18,942 nt of DNA from Leptolyngbyaceae cyanobacterium CSSed165cm_216 (GTDB lineage: Bacteria; Cyanobacteriota; Cyanobacteriia; Phormidesmidales; Phormidesmidaceae), in NCBI GenBank assembly GCA_007135385.1, contig SLIY01000032.1, forward strand, positions 1 to 18,942. Direction: 5' to 3'. The notes under the pieces are model-generated. The model was given only the letters and a program-made list of their open reading frames with translations. It did no database searches and was not told where the DNA came from. This document shows, piece after piece, positions 1 through 8,109 of this stretch. Each line of letters begins with the position of its first letter. Position 1 is the stretch's first letter. The translations under genes were made by a program, and so were the position numbers.

Positions 1-24
1 ACGCCGGTTTGGATGAGTAACTAA
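1..24 (+). CDS. possible 3' end of an upstream gene (partial)
   Basis: One frame reads TPVWMSN followed by TAA at 22-24, and the other two plus-strand frames also stop almost at once. Any gene entering from the left on this strand must therefore end here. A solute-binding protein gene would be expected just upstream of a peptide-type permease pair, so this could be its last codons. Seven residues cannot establish that. Confidence 0.25.
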   Translation, partial: TPVWMSN

Positions 25-56
25 TGGTCTGTCAAGCCGGAAGTGACGGGTCCGCA

Positions 57-130
57 GGGCCTACGGTTCACGGCCCACGGTGTACGGTCTACGGCTCGGC
101 TTAAACCGCTTACCGTGAACCGTGAACCCT
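57..130. repeat. degenerate heptamer repeat with inverted arm (STRR-like)
   Basis: From 61 the sequence falls into 7-nt steps: CTACGGT, TCACGGC, CCACGGT, GTACGGT, CTACGGC. After a short break it continues in the complementary sense as TTACCGT, GAACCGT, GAACC. ACGGTTCACGG (63-73) is perfectly inverse-complementary to CCGTGAACCGT (113-123), so the block can form a hairpin. There is no T-tract, so it is not a classical terminator. Short tandemly repeated heptamers are known in cyanobacterial genomes. The block lies upstream of the ABC-importer operon. Confidence 0.6.
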
Positions 131-224
131 AAGTCACACCTCCCAGCATGACTTCTTTGGCTCAACACCAGTTAGCCTTGCCTGTGATCCGAGCTATCGA
201 ACGACCTTCGGCGGAAATACCCCT

Positions 225-1160
225 ATGTTTTTGTACATTTGTCGTCGTATTGTCTACACCATTCCCATCGCCCTGGCGGTGGCGGTGGTCTGCTTTTCCC
301 TGGTTCACTTGGCCCCAGGGGATCCTTTATCGGCGGTTATTCCTGCAGATGCCCCAGCGGAGGTGGTGGAGCGCATCATTCAGGCCTACGGTATGGATCG
401 CCCCTTGCCAGTGCAGTTTTTTGCTTGGCTGGGGCGAGCCGTTCAGGGAGACCTGGGCTTTTCTGTGGCTACCGGTCGCCCGGTCACCCAAGAGATTGGC
501 CGGGCCTTGGGCTACACCTTTGTGCTGTCCTTAGCGGCGGCGGCCATTGGCTTTTTGTTTGGCATCCTGTTTGGGACATTGGCGGCCTTTTTCCAGGGCC
601 GTTGGAGTGACAAGCTGGTCACGGGGATTGCCCTGTTTGGTGTTTCGGTGCCCCATTACTGGCTTGGTCTTTTGCTGGTGATTATTTTTTCGGTGCAGTT
701 GGATTGGTTGCCATCCCTGGGGGGTGGGTCCGGCTCATGGATCAACCGGGCTCGCTATTTGGTCCTGCCAGCGATCACCATGAGCTTTATTCCCATGGGG
801 ATTGTCACCCGCACCGTGCGATCGACGGTGGCTGACCTGCTGGGGTCAGAATTTGTCACCTCGTTACGGGCTCGGGGGCTCGGCAGCAGCAGAATTGCCA
901 ATCATGTGGCTAAGAATGCGGCCCCGACGGTACTGGCGGTGATGGGGTTGCAGTTTGGCTACCTCTTAGGTGGGTCAATTCTAGTGGAAACTGTTTTTTC
1001 TTGGCCGGGTACAGGCTATTTACTCAATACCGCCATTTTTCAGCGGGATATTCCCCTATTGCAGGGAATCATTTTGACTTTGTCAATGTTCTTTGTGGCC
1101 CTGAATTTGTTGGTCGATTTGTTGCAAACCCTGTTTGACCCGCGCGTTCGTCGCAATTGA
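225..1160 (+). CDS. dppB: DppB/OppB-type ABC transporter permease
   Basis: Inner-membrane permease of a peptide/nickel-type (family 5) ABC importer, predicted to pair with the next gene product to form the translocation channel. The 311-residue protein has the usual family length. It starts with a short N-terminus and a first membrane helix (about residues 9-29), followed by the family-typical HLAPGDPL. The soluble segment ending in LGFSVATGRPV and several more hydrophobic helices follow. The cytoplasmic EAA-type loop that contacts the ATPase reads FVTSLRARGLGSSRIANHV. The ATG at 225 is preceded by a weak purine stretch (GGAAA). It is the first recognised gene of a five-gene plus-strand operon and is 89 nt from the second permease gene. 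Substrate specificity cannot be read from the sequence. Confidence 0.93.
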   Translation: MFLYICRRIVYTIPIALAVAVVCFSLVHLAPGDPLSAVIPADAPAEVVERIIQAYGMDRPLPVQFFAWLGRAVQGDLGFSVATGRPVTQEIGRALGYTFVLSLAAAAIGFLFGILFGTLAAFFQGRWSDKLVTGIALFGVSVPHYWLGLLLVIIFSVQLDWLPSLGGGSGSWINRARYLVLPAITMSFIPMGIVTRTVRSTVADLLGSEFVTSLRARGLGSSRIANHVAKNAAPTVLAVMGLQFGYLLGGSILVETVFSWPGTGYLLNTAIFQRDIPLLQGIILTLSMFFVALNLLVDLLQTLFDPRVRRN

Positions 1161-1249
1161 GGCTAAGTCAGGGCTTAGTTAGCCTTTGCTAAGCCGTTGT
1201 TATCTGCTTTGTTGTCCCGATCGATAGACGTTTCTAAGAGTCCGAGCCT

Positions 1250-2155
1250 ATGCAAACTACGCCTAAGTCAGCGAATGCCCTTAAGGCTGCCGATGGGGGC
1301 AAAATTGCCACCAAGTCACGGGGCTACTGGGCGACGGTCTGGCTCAGCCTCAGCCGCGATCCAATTTCGATTGTGTGTGCCAGTATCCTGGTGCTCTTGG
1401 TGCTGATTGCGATCTTGGCTCCGGCGATCGCCCCCTATAGCCCGTCCCAGGGGGCCATGGTAGATCGCCTGTTGCCCATTGGTAGCCCCGGTCATCCGCT
1501 GGGTACTGATGAGCTGGGCCGCGATATGCTGACTCGGTTAATGTATGGCGGCCGCATGAGCCTTTTGATGGGGATTTTGCCGGTGTTTGTTGCGTTTGCG
1601 ATCGGCACCAGCCTGGGCTTAATGGCTGGGTTCTTTGGGGGCTGGGTCAATACTCTGGTGATGCGGACGACAGATGTGTTTTTTGCCTTTCCAGCCGTGT
1701 TGTTGGCGATCGCGATTTCAGGAGCCTTGGGGCCAGGCTTGGGTAACTCGATGTTTGCCCTAACCCTGGTGTTTATCCCCCCCATTGCCCGGGTAGCAGA
1801 GAGTGTGACCACCCGGGTACGGTTGCTTGACTTCGTAGATGCGGCCCGGGCGTCGGGGGCTAACTCTTTGACGATTGTGCGGGTGCATGTGTTTAACAAC
1901 GTCATGGGGGTGGTATTTATTTACGCCACCAGCCTGGTGTCAGTCTGCATGATTTTGGCCGCAGGGCTGAGCTTTTTGGGCCTGGGGGTGAAGCCGCCCA
2001 CCGCTGAATGGGGGCTGATGCTGAACACCCTGCGCCAATCCATTTATGTGCAGCCCTGGGTGTCGGTTTTGCCCGGCTTCATGATTTTTACCACCTCGCT
2101 GTGTTTTAACTTGCTGTCTGATGGGTTGCGCGGGGCGATGGATTTGAAGCGTTAG
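1250..2155 (+). CDS. dppC: DppC/OppC-type ABC transporter permease
   Basis: Second inner-membrane permease of the same importer, 301 residues and full length for DppC proteins. A polar cytosolic N-terminus of about 40 residues precedes the first helix. After it comes the family-typical HPLGTDELGRDMLTRLMYGGR (quoted residues flank the first periplasmic region), then four or five further helices. The EAA-type loop (FVDAARASGANSLTIVRVH) and a SFLGLGVKPPTAEWG segment near the C-terminus are both typical of DppC. The ATG at 1250 has only a weak upstream ribosome site. Order and strand match other peptide importers: permease B, permease C, then ATPases. A gap of about 114 nt separates it from the first ATPase gene, with nothing obvious in it. 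Confidence 0.93.
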   Translation: MQTTPKSANALKAADGGKIATKSRGYWATVWLSLSRDPISIVCASILVLLVLIAILAPAIAPYSPSQGAMVDRLLPIGSPGHPLGTDELGRDMLTRLMYGGRMSLLMGILPVFVAFAIGTSLGLMAGFFGGWVNTLVMRTTDVFFAFPAVLLAIAISGALGPGLGNSMFALTLVFIPPIARVAESVTTRVRLLDFVDAARASGANSLTIVRVHVFNNVMGVVFIYATSLVSVCMILAAGLSFLGLGVKPPTAEWGLMLNTLRQSIYVQPWVSVLPGFMIFTTSLCFNLLSDGLRGAMDLKR

Positions 2156-2269
2156 ATAGTTGAGATGGGCGTGATGGTTTAGGCCAACGCTGCCCTGGGC
2201 GTCAGGTTTTGATCGATGGTTATGCCGCTAGCGTCTGCTCAAGTTGCTGCTCTATGAGGATTGAAGGTT

Positions 2270-3298
2270 GTGACCGCTTTTCTCCAGGTTGAAGGCTTAC
2301 AGAAATACTTCCCTATTGGCAAAAATTTCCTCGGTCGTCCCACCCAGGTGGTGAAGGCGGTTGAAGACGTCTCTTTTGCCACCGAACGAGGTAAAACCTT
2401 AGGCATCGTTGGGGAATCTGGCTGTGGTAAGTCCACTACAGCTCGCCTGTTGATGGATTTGAGTCCCCCCGATCAGGGGCGCATCACCATTGACGGGCAA
2501 GCCTATGGCAAGGGAGCCGGGCGCAAACCCATTACGGCCCTCCGCAAGCGCATGCAGATGGTGTTTCAAGACTCCTATGCCTCCCTTAATGCCCGTCTTA
2601 CCATCGAAGAAAGTATTGCCTTTGGGCCAAAGATCAATGGGGCTAGCGATCGCGAAGCCAGCACCAAAGCCCGGGATCTGCTGGATCGGGTGGGGCTAGA
2701 TCCTGACAACTTCATTCGTCGCTACCCCCATGAGCTGTCGGGGGGGCAGCGGCAGCGGGTCAATATTGCCCGAGCCCTGGCGATTGATCCAGAAATTGTG
2801 ATCCTCGATGAGGCCGTTTCAGCCCTCGACAAGTCGGTGCAAGCCCAGGTACTGAATCTCTTGGCTGATTTGAAAGCCGAGTTTGATCTGACCTATTTAT
2901 TTATTTCCCATGACCTGAATGTGGTGCAATACGTCAGCGATGATGTGATTGTGATGTATTTGGGGCAAGTAGTAGAGTCCGGGCCAGCCCAGGCGATGTA
3001 CTCCACTCCAGCCCATCCCTACACGGCCGCCCTCTTGTCAGCGCTGCCGGCCCTGCACCCCAAGGACCGCAAAACCCGCGCCCCCTTGGAAGGGGACCCC
3101 CCCAATCCTATTTCGCCGCCATCGGGCTGCCGCTTCCACCCCCGTTGCCCGTTTGCCGAGCCCATGTGTGCCGAGACGGTGCCCCCCTTAGCTGACATTG
3201 GCGGCGGTCGGCATGTGGCTTGCCATATGCGGGTACCTGGCTCCGGCTATCCAGAGGTACGTCCCATTGTCACAGTTGCGCCCTCCCCGACTGCTTAG
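2270..3298 (+). CDS. dppF: DppF/OppF-type ABC transporter ATP-binding protein
   Basis: ATPase subunit that powers the peptide-type importer. Counting from a GTG start at 2270 (342 residues), Walker A GESGCGKST is at about 48-56, the signature LSGGQRQR at about 156-163, Walker B IVILDE near 177-181 and the H-loop histidine near 214. The C-terminal oligopeptide-transporter extension has four cysteines (GCRFHPRCPFAEPMC, then a later C), a pattern associated with an iron-sulfur site in some OppD/F proteins. I prefer GTG 2270 over TTG 2261 because GAGGA (2256-2260) sits 9 nt upstream of the GTG but directly abuts the TTG. The helix after Walker B reads DEAVSALD, where most relatives have DEP. It lies 42 nt upstream of the second ATPase. 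Confidence 0.92.
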   Translation: MTAFLQVEGLQKYFPIGKNFLGRPTQVVKAVEDVSFATERGKTLGIVGESGCGKSTTARLLMDLSPPDQGRITIDGQAYGKGAGRKPITALRKRMQMVFQDSYASLNARLTIEESIAFGPKINGASDREASTKARDLLDRVGLDPDNFIRRYPHELSGGQRQRVNIARALAIDPEIVILDEAVSALDKSVQAQVLNLLADLKAEFDLTYLFISHDLNVVQYVSDDVIVMYLGQVVESGPAQAMYSTPAHPYTAALLSALPALHPKDRKTRAPLEGDPPNPISPPSGCRFHPRCPFAEPMCAETVPPLADIGGGRHVACHMRVPGSGYPEVRPIVTVAPSPTA

Positions 3299-3340
3299 CT
3301 GTTTCTTTTCCCGCCGTCATGCCACCCATGAGGTCTTGCC

Positions 3341-4345
3341 ATGGATAACATTGTTGAAGTTCGCGATCTCTGTGTCACGTTCAAAACATCCGAGGGGTCG
3401 GTGTACGCTGTCTCGAATGTCAATTTGGATCTGGCCGAGGGCAAAACCCTGGCGCTGCTGGGGGAATCGGGCAGTGGCAAGAGTGTGACCATGAAGTCGC
3501 TGATGCGGCTACACCCGCCCCACAAAACCCAAATCACCGGCAGTATTCACGTGGCTGGCCGAGATGTGTTGGCCCTGGGTAATCGTGAGCTGTCAGACCT
3601 GCGCGGTAAGGATATCGCCATGGTGTTTCAAGAACCCATGCTGGCCTTTGACCCGGTGTTTAAGGTGGGAGACCAAATCGCCGAGGTGGTCATGCGCCAT
3701 GAGGGATGTAGCTATGAGGCAGGCCGCGATCGCGCCCTAGAAATGATGGAATGCGTTCACATTCCCTCCCCCCGTAAGCGGCTGGATGCCTACCCCCACG
3801 AAATGAGCGGCGGCATGCGGCAGCGGGCCATGATTGCCTTGGCCCTGGCCTGCCGACCAACGGTGTTACTCGCCGACGAGCCCACCACCGCCCTAGATGC
3901 CACGGTACAAATCCAGGTGTTGCTGCTGCTGCGAGAGTTACAGCGAGAATTTGGCATGAGCATGATTTTTGTCACCCATGATGTGGGGGTGGCGATCGAG
4001 GTGGCCGACGAAATCGCGGTCATGTATGGGGGGCGGATTGTCGAGCAGGGGCCGGTTGATCAGGTCATGACTGATCCCTGGCATCCTTACACCCAGGGGC
4101 TGTTGGGGGCCACCGTCTACCCCAACATGGACCCCGCCACTCGGCTGGTATCGATTCCGGGGGCACCGCCACAGTTGTACCGGCAGATTACCGAATGTGC
4201 CTTTGCTCCCCGCTGCCCCCATGCCACCGACGAATGCCATCAGCCCCTGCCCCCTCCGACCCAGACGGACCAGCGCATGGCTCGCTGCATCCGCCTGCCG
4301 GAAGTGGCCGGTGCCCTGCCCCGCGCCTCTGTGTTGCCGCAATGA
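3341..4345 (+). CDS. dppD: DppD/OppD-type ABC transporter ATP-binding protein
   Basis: Second ATPase of the importer, 334 residues. Walker A GESGSGKSV is at 41-49, the Q-loop glutamine in MVFQEPM near 97, the signature MSGGMRQR at 155-162, Walker B VLLADE at 175-180 followed by PTTALD, and the H-loop histidine near 213. The GGMRQR signature and DEPTTALDATVQ are typical of the D subunit, whereas the preceding gene has the F-type GGQRQR. The C-terminal extension carries the four-cysteine pattern ECAFAPRCPHATDEC plus a later C. The ATG at 3341 has a GAGG about 9 nt upstream. Its stop overlaps the start of the racemase gene (ATGA, 4342-4345), indicating translational coupling. Confidence 0.92.
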   Translation: MDNIVEVRDLCVTFKTSEGSVYAVSNVNLDLAEGKTLALLGESGSGKSVTMKSLMRLHPPHKTQITGSIHVAGRDVLALGNRELSDLRGKDIAMVFQEPMLAFDPVFKVGDQIAEVVMRHEGCSYEAGRDRALEMMECVHIPSPRKRLDAYPHEMSGGMRQRAMIALALACRPTVLLADEPTTALDATVQIQVLLLLRELQREFGMSMIFVTHDVGVAIEVADEIAVMYGGRIVEQGPVDQVMTDPWHPYTQGLLGATVYPNMDPATRLVSIPGAPPQLYRQITECAFAPRCPHATDECHQPLPPPTQTDQRMARCIRLPEVAGALPRASVLPQ

Positions 4346-5079
4346 AAATTCAGGTGATTAACCCCAACACCACGGCCGACATGACCGCCAAGATTGGGGC
4401 CGCTGCCCGCCAGGTGGCTTCTTCCGGCACTGCCATTGTGGCGACGAATCCAACCATGGGGCCAGTGTCCATCGAAGGACACTATGACGAAGCCCTGAGC
4501 GTGATTGGGGTACTGGACGAAATTCGCCAGGGGGAAGCCGCCGGCGTCGATGGCTATGTGATTGCCTGCTTTGGCGATCCGGGGTTGCGGGCCGCTCGAG
4601 AGCTGGCTCGGGGGCCAGTGGTGGGGATTGCCGAGGCGGCTATGCATGCCGCCAGCCTGATTGCCTCCCGGTTTTCGGTGGTGACTACTCTAAGCCGGAC
4701 GAAGGTGATTGCCCAGCATTTAGTCCACAGTTACGGCATGGAGATCGGCTGTGCCAGTATTCGCGCCACTGACCTGGCTGTCCTGGATCTGGAGGATACC
4801 AGCGGCGCAGCCAAAGCCAGCATTCTGCAGGAATGTCGCTTAGCTCTGCAGGAAGACGAGGCGGAAGCGATTGTACTAGGCTGCGGTGGGATGGCGGACC
4901 TAGCGGCTGAGTTAACCCAAGATCTGGGGGTGCCGGTGATTGATGGCGTCACCGTCGGGGTAAAGTTGGTGGAAGCCCTGGTGGCTTTAGGGTTGGGGAC
5001 CAGTAAGGTGCGGGATTTTGCCCCGCCGATCCCCAAGCCCTGTGTGGGGCTGTTGGAGGGGTTTACTCGGGAAGCGTGA
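4342..5079 (+). CDS. Asp/Glu/hydantoin racemase family protein
   Basis: Cytosolic cofactor-independent racemase, 245 residues from the ATG at 4342. The start was chosen because it overlaps the ATPase stop codon and gives the typical family opening MKIQVINPNTT. Two cysteines in conserved settings, Cys76 (VIACFGDPGL) and Cys181 (VLGCGGMADL), are the expected acid/base pair. Length is normal for hydantoin or Asp/Glu racemases. Genes of this family are often linked to peptide-type importers and hydantoin or allantoin catabolism, so the operon may take up and racemise a ureide, hydantoin or D-amino acid derivative. No hydantoinase or carbamoylase is present here, so the substrate is inference. A maleate isomerase-like or allantoin racemase role is possible. 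Confidence 0.88.
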   Translation: MKIQVINPNTTADMTAKIGAAARQVASSGTAIVATNPTMGPVSIEGHYDEALSVIGVLDEIRQGEAAGVDGYVIACFGDPGLRAARELARGPVVGIAEAAMHAASLIASRFSVVTTLSRTKVIAQHLVHSYGMEIGCASIRATDLAVLDLEDTSGAAKASILQECRLALQEDEAEAIVLGCGGMADLAAELTQDLGVPVIDGVTVGVKLVEALVALGLGTSKVRDFAPPIPKPCVGLLEGFTREA

Positions 5080-5101
5080 GGAAACCTGCCTTCCGCCTTT
5101 T

Positions 5102-8050
5102 CTACTCCTCCAATACCTCCACCGTACCGGCGGCCCCGTCGATGCGCACCCACTGGCCGGTGTGTAATCGCTGGGTGGCGTTGGTCACATCCATCACGGC
5201 GGGGATGCCATACTCGCGGGCGACGATCGCCCCGTGGGATAAGCGCCCGCCGACTTCTGCGACTAGACCCTTTGCTCGTGCCAATAGGGGAGCCCAGCCA
5301 GCATCGGTATAGGGCACGACCAAAATAAAGGGAGCCTGATCGGCATCGACGGTCTCCATCTGGGTCATGACTTGCACTGGCCCTTCTACAACCCCAGCGC
5401 TGGCCCCAATGCCAAGCAATTGCTGTTTCACCGAGGCCGCCGCCACGAGCAACAGCTCGGTACTGGGTGGGGCGTTGCCAAACACCAGGTTAGGTACTAC
5501 CTCCATGGCGTTATCCTGCTTAAACTGCTGGCGGCGCACGGCGATGCTGTGGTTGATATCCTCCCAGGGGCACGGATGATCGGCCAGGATTTGGGTTTTG
5601 ACTTCGGCCAAGGTGAGAAAGAAGATCTCATCAGGCTGTTGCAAGTAGCCCTGCTGCTGCCACTGATTGGCGATCGCCAGTAGGCTCCAGCGCAACTCGG
5701 CCAGCAGCCGGTTATAGAGGGTGTTGACTCGTCCCTTTAAATCGAGCCGATGTTGGACTAAAGCGGTTTTGAAACTCAACGGGCCGGGTTCGTTAATGGA
5801 TTTAGGTTGGGGTGGCTGACGCACCAACTGGGCCAGCAACTCTCTGACTGGGCCAGGGTTTTCGTGCCAAGTGGGCACCGCAATGTCTGTCCCCACTGGG
5901 CTGAGGTAGCCATAGTCCTCAATGAAGTGAGCCACCTGGGCCAGAATTGTGCCGCCATCGGTGCTTTCTGCCAGGGCCGTCATTAGGGATGACCCATTGG
6001 AAATGCGGGCGAGCTCGGCGTTAGAAAAAATCTGGCGGGTCTCCTGGGCAATCACGCGCAGTTCCTCTAGGGCGGCAATTTCCACATTTTCCCTGGAGTC
6101 TAGGCTAGCATCGGGCACCTTCAGCAGGGCCTGGCGGAGGGCAAAGCTGAGGGGAGCCATAATGTTGTAGTATGTGACGCGCCGTAAGAGTCCTAGCCCA
6201 TCCTCGACCCGATCTAGCAATTCTTCCATCGACAGGCGATCGCGAGGAATCGCTACAAAGCTAGATAGACCCGCCTGGAACAAGGTGGCTTCATCCTGCC
6301 CAAACTGCTTATCCAGCCACAGCTCTCGGTGCAGTAGGCGCAGCAGGCCAGGTAAATTTTTCAGGGTGGAAGCCAGGGGGGGACGGCTAAACTTAGCCCC
6401 ACGGGTCAAAAATTCCAGGCTTTCAGGGGGTAGGCCCATGCGCTGGAAAATATCCCCTAATAGGGTGGCATTGAAATAGGCATAGGAGCGATGCAGGGTG
6501 GCCGTCTCCTCAAAGTTGAGCCCCTGGGCGCGATCGCCCAATACCACGGTAAAAATTTCCCCCCAGACCCCACAGGTTAGAGGCCGATTAATCGACCAGG
6601 TGAGGGGGCGAATCGTGCCGGGAATTACCTCGGCGGCAATCTTGCGGGTCCAGATCGGTTGCAGGGTGGTGATGGGGCGGCTTTGCAACAGCCACAGGGT
6701 TTCACCGTCGTAGGTCCACTCAATGTCCTGGGGAATGCCGTGGTAGCGGGCCTCTAGGTGCCGGGCCAGGTAGGCTACCTGTTGCAGCAGGCGGCTGGGG
6801 GTGTTACCTTCCCCGTCTACGGTCAGGGTCAGTGCCTCTGGCAACTGCCAGCTAGACTCCGGCTCCACCTCGACGGCGGTAGGAATATCGTCGGGCTGCA
6901 CCAGCACCCGGTACTGTTCTGGGGTAACCTGCCCGGAAACCACCCGATCCGCTCCCCCTGGTAGGGCTTCGATGATCACCGCATCGCCGCAGCGGGCCAC
7001 CGGATCGCGGCTAAAGGCCACCCCCGAAAATTGCCCGATCACCTGTTGCTGCACAATCACGGCCATGGAGCATTCTGGCAGGTCATTGTCTTGGCGATAG
7101 TGCACCGCCGCCGAGTTGTTGTAGGAGGCAAAGCAGCGGACAATCGCCTCGGATAGGGCCTCAGTACTGGTGACGTTGAGAAACGACTGGTACAGACCTG
7201 CCGCTGATGCTGTGCTGGTGTCTTCATCGGGGGCGGAGGAGCGCACGGCAACAGGTTGGCTGGCAGAGGGGGCAGCAATACCCAGCAGGGCGCTAGGATC
7301 ATCCCCGGCGGGTAGCACGTAACCCCGGGGTACTGGGTAGCCCCAGGCAACTAGTTGCCCCAGGGTGGCGGCTTTACTGCCATACTTGGTTGGATCGAGC
7401 GGCCGATCAAGGGCCACTAAACCGCGATCGCCCCTAAAAAACCGAAACATAGTGCGTGATTCCAATCGTCCCCCTTGGGTAGGCAGGTCTAAATCATCGG
7501 GCAGTTTCTGATAAATCCAGGCGATTAGGCCACTAAGGCAGGTGACCGCCAAAATTCTGGGGCCATCAGCGGTGTGGCGCAGAGCGGTGAGCACCGGTAA
7601 CAATCCCAGAACCAACAGTCGCCCTTGCTGCCGCTCTCGAAAGATTGTAAAGCCTAACCCACTCACCAACAGCGTCAAGGCCGCTGTAACCCAGTCGTGC
7701 ACCACAAAACCCCAGACCACATTGGTGGTGCCAGCCCCCTTAGCAAACCAGTAGCGCCCCATCACTAGGCCGATCAAGGCTACCACTTCCCACACAGGGT
7801 CATTGGGAAAATAGTGACGGGCCAACAGCACCACGGCAATACCCTTTGCCGCTTCCAGTAGCACCGCTAAGATGCCCGCCAGCTTACCCCCATGGTAAAA
7901 GGCCGCAGACACCCCGACGTTGCCAGTACCAAGCTTGGCCAGGTTTTGCCCGGCCACTAACCGCGTGGCCCAACCCGTAAGCGGTAGCCCCCCAATCATC
8001 GGAGACAGCACGAAAATTAAAAACGCACCCCAAACCTGGGTGAGGGTCAT
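5102..8050 (-). CDS. PlsY-like membrane domain fused to PEP-synthase/rifampin-phosphotransferase-like dikinase
   Basis: 982-residue two-part protein. Residues 1-190 are hydrophobic and match glycerol-3-phosphate acyltransferase PlsY in layout: GGLPLTGWATR (20-30), LGTGNVG (40-46), EAAKG (66-70) and a third motif near 98-110. From about 220 an ATP-grasp PEP/pyruvate-binding domain begins (SKAATLGQLVAWGYPVPRGY), with VRSSAPDEDTS at 269-279 and DIEWTYDGETLWLLQSRPIT closing it. After a long middle region the C-terminal swivelling domain has GGRLSHGAIVAREYGIPAV, with phospho-acceptor His939. No C-terminal PEP TIM-barrel follows, so the domain order resembles rifampin phosphotransferase more than classical PEP synthase. 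PlsY motifs are degenerate: the usual Ser in motif 1 is Gly, TN in motif 2 is SA, and GH in motif 3 is GR. The gene converges on the racemase gene with 22 nt between stops. Function is unknown. Confidence 0.85.
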   Translation of the reverse strand: MTLTQVWGAFLIFVLSPMIGGLPLTGWATRLVAGQNLAKLGTGNVGVSAAFYHGGKLAGILAVLLEAAKGIAVVLLARHYFPNDPVWEVVALIGLVMGRYWFAKGAGTTNVVWGFVVHDWVTAALTLLVSGLGFTIFRERQQGRLLVLGLLPVLTALRHTADGPRILAVTCLSGLIAWIYQKLPDDLDLPTQGGRLESRTMFRFFRGDRGLVALDRPLDPTKYGSKAATLGQLVAWGYPVPRGYVLPAGDDPSALLGIAAPSASQPVAVRSSAPDEDTSTASAAGLYQSFLNVTSTEALSEAIVRCFASYNNSAAVHYRQDNDLPECSMAVIVQQQVIGQFSGVAFSRDPVARCGDAVIIEALPGGADRVVSGQVTPEQYRVLVQPDDIPTAVEVEPESSWQLPEALTLTVDGEGNTPSRLLQQVAYLARHLEARYHGIPQDIEWTYDGETLWLLQSRPITTLQPIWTRKIAAEVIPGTIRPLTWSINRPLTCGVWGEIFTVVLGDRAQGLNFEETATLHRSYAYFNATLLGDIFQRMGLPPESLEFLTRGAKFSRPPLASTLKNLPGLLRLLHRELWLDKQFGQDEATLFQAGLSSFVAIPRDRLSMEELLDRVEDGLGLLRRVTYYNIMAPLSFALRQALLKVPDASLDSRENVEIAALEELRVIAQETRQIFSNAELARISNGSSLMTALAESTDGGTILAQVAHFIEDYGYLSPVGTDIAVPTWHENPGPVRELLAQLVRQPPQPKSINEPGPLSFKTALVQHRLDLKGRVNTLYNRLLAELRWSLLAIANQWQQQGYLQQPDEIFFLTLAEVKTQILADHPCPWEDINHSIAVRRQQFKQDNAMEVVPNLVFGNAPPSTELLLVAAASVKQQLLGIGASAGVVEGPVQVMTQMETVDADQAPFILVVPYTDAGWAPLLARAKGLVAEVGGRLSHGAIVAREYGIPAVMDVTNATQRLHTGQWVRIDGAAGTVEVLEE

Positions 8051-8052
8051 GG

Positions 8053-8103
8053 CTATGGCAGCTGAATGACGGCAAGGATAAGACCCAGCAGCGCCCCAAC
8101 CAT
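8053..8103 (-). CDS. tiny hydrophobic ORF between two minus-strand genes
   Basis: An ATG at 8103 opens a 16-codon frame, MVGALLGLILAVIQLP, that stops at 8053-8055, just before the ATG (8050) of the PlsY-dikinase fusion. It fills nearly all of the 59-nt gap after the coiled-coil protein gene. The peptide is one short hydrophobic stretch. It may be a translated leader that couples the two genes, or chance. No ribosome site was seen. Confidence 0.2.
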   Translation of the reverse strand: MVGALLGLILAVIQLP

Positions 8104-8109
8104 CAGGCG

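Noticed and set aside
1492..1905. 137-codon minus-strand frame inside the second permease
   Set aside because: It is antisense to conserved permease sequence and shows no domain.
3938..4647. Minus-strand frames opposite the ATPase/racemase junction
   Set aside because: Gly- and His-rich translations without motifs; the plus strand has intact, coupled genes.
5080..5101. Bidirectional terminator between the racemase and the PlsY fusion
   Set aside because: Only GGAA/TTCC arms are visible and no stable stem or T-run, so no terminator was called.
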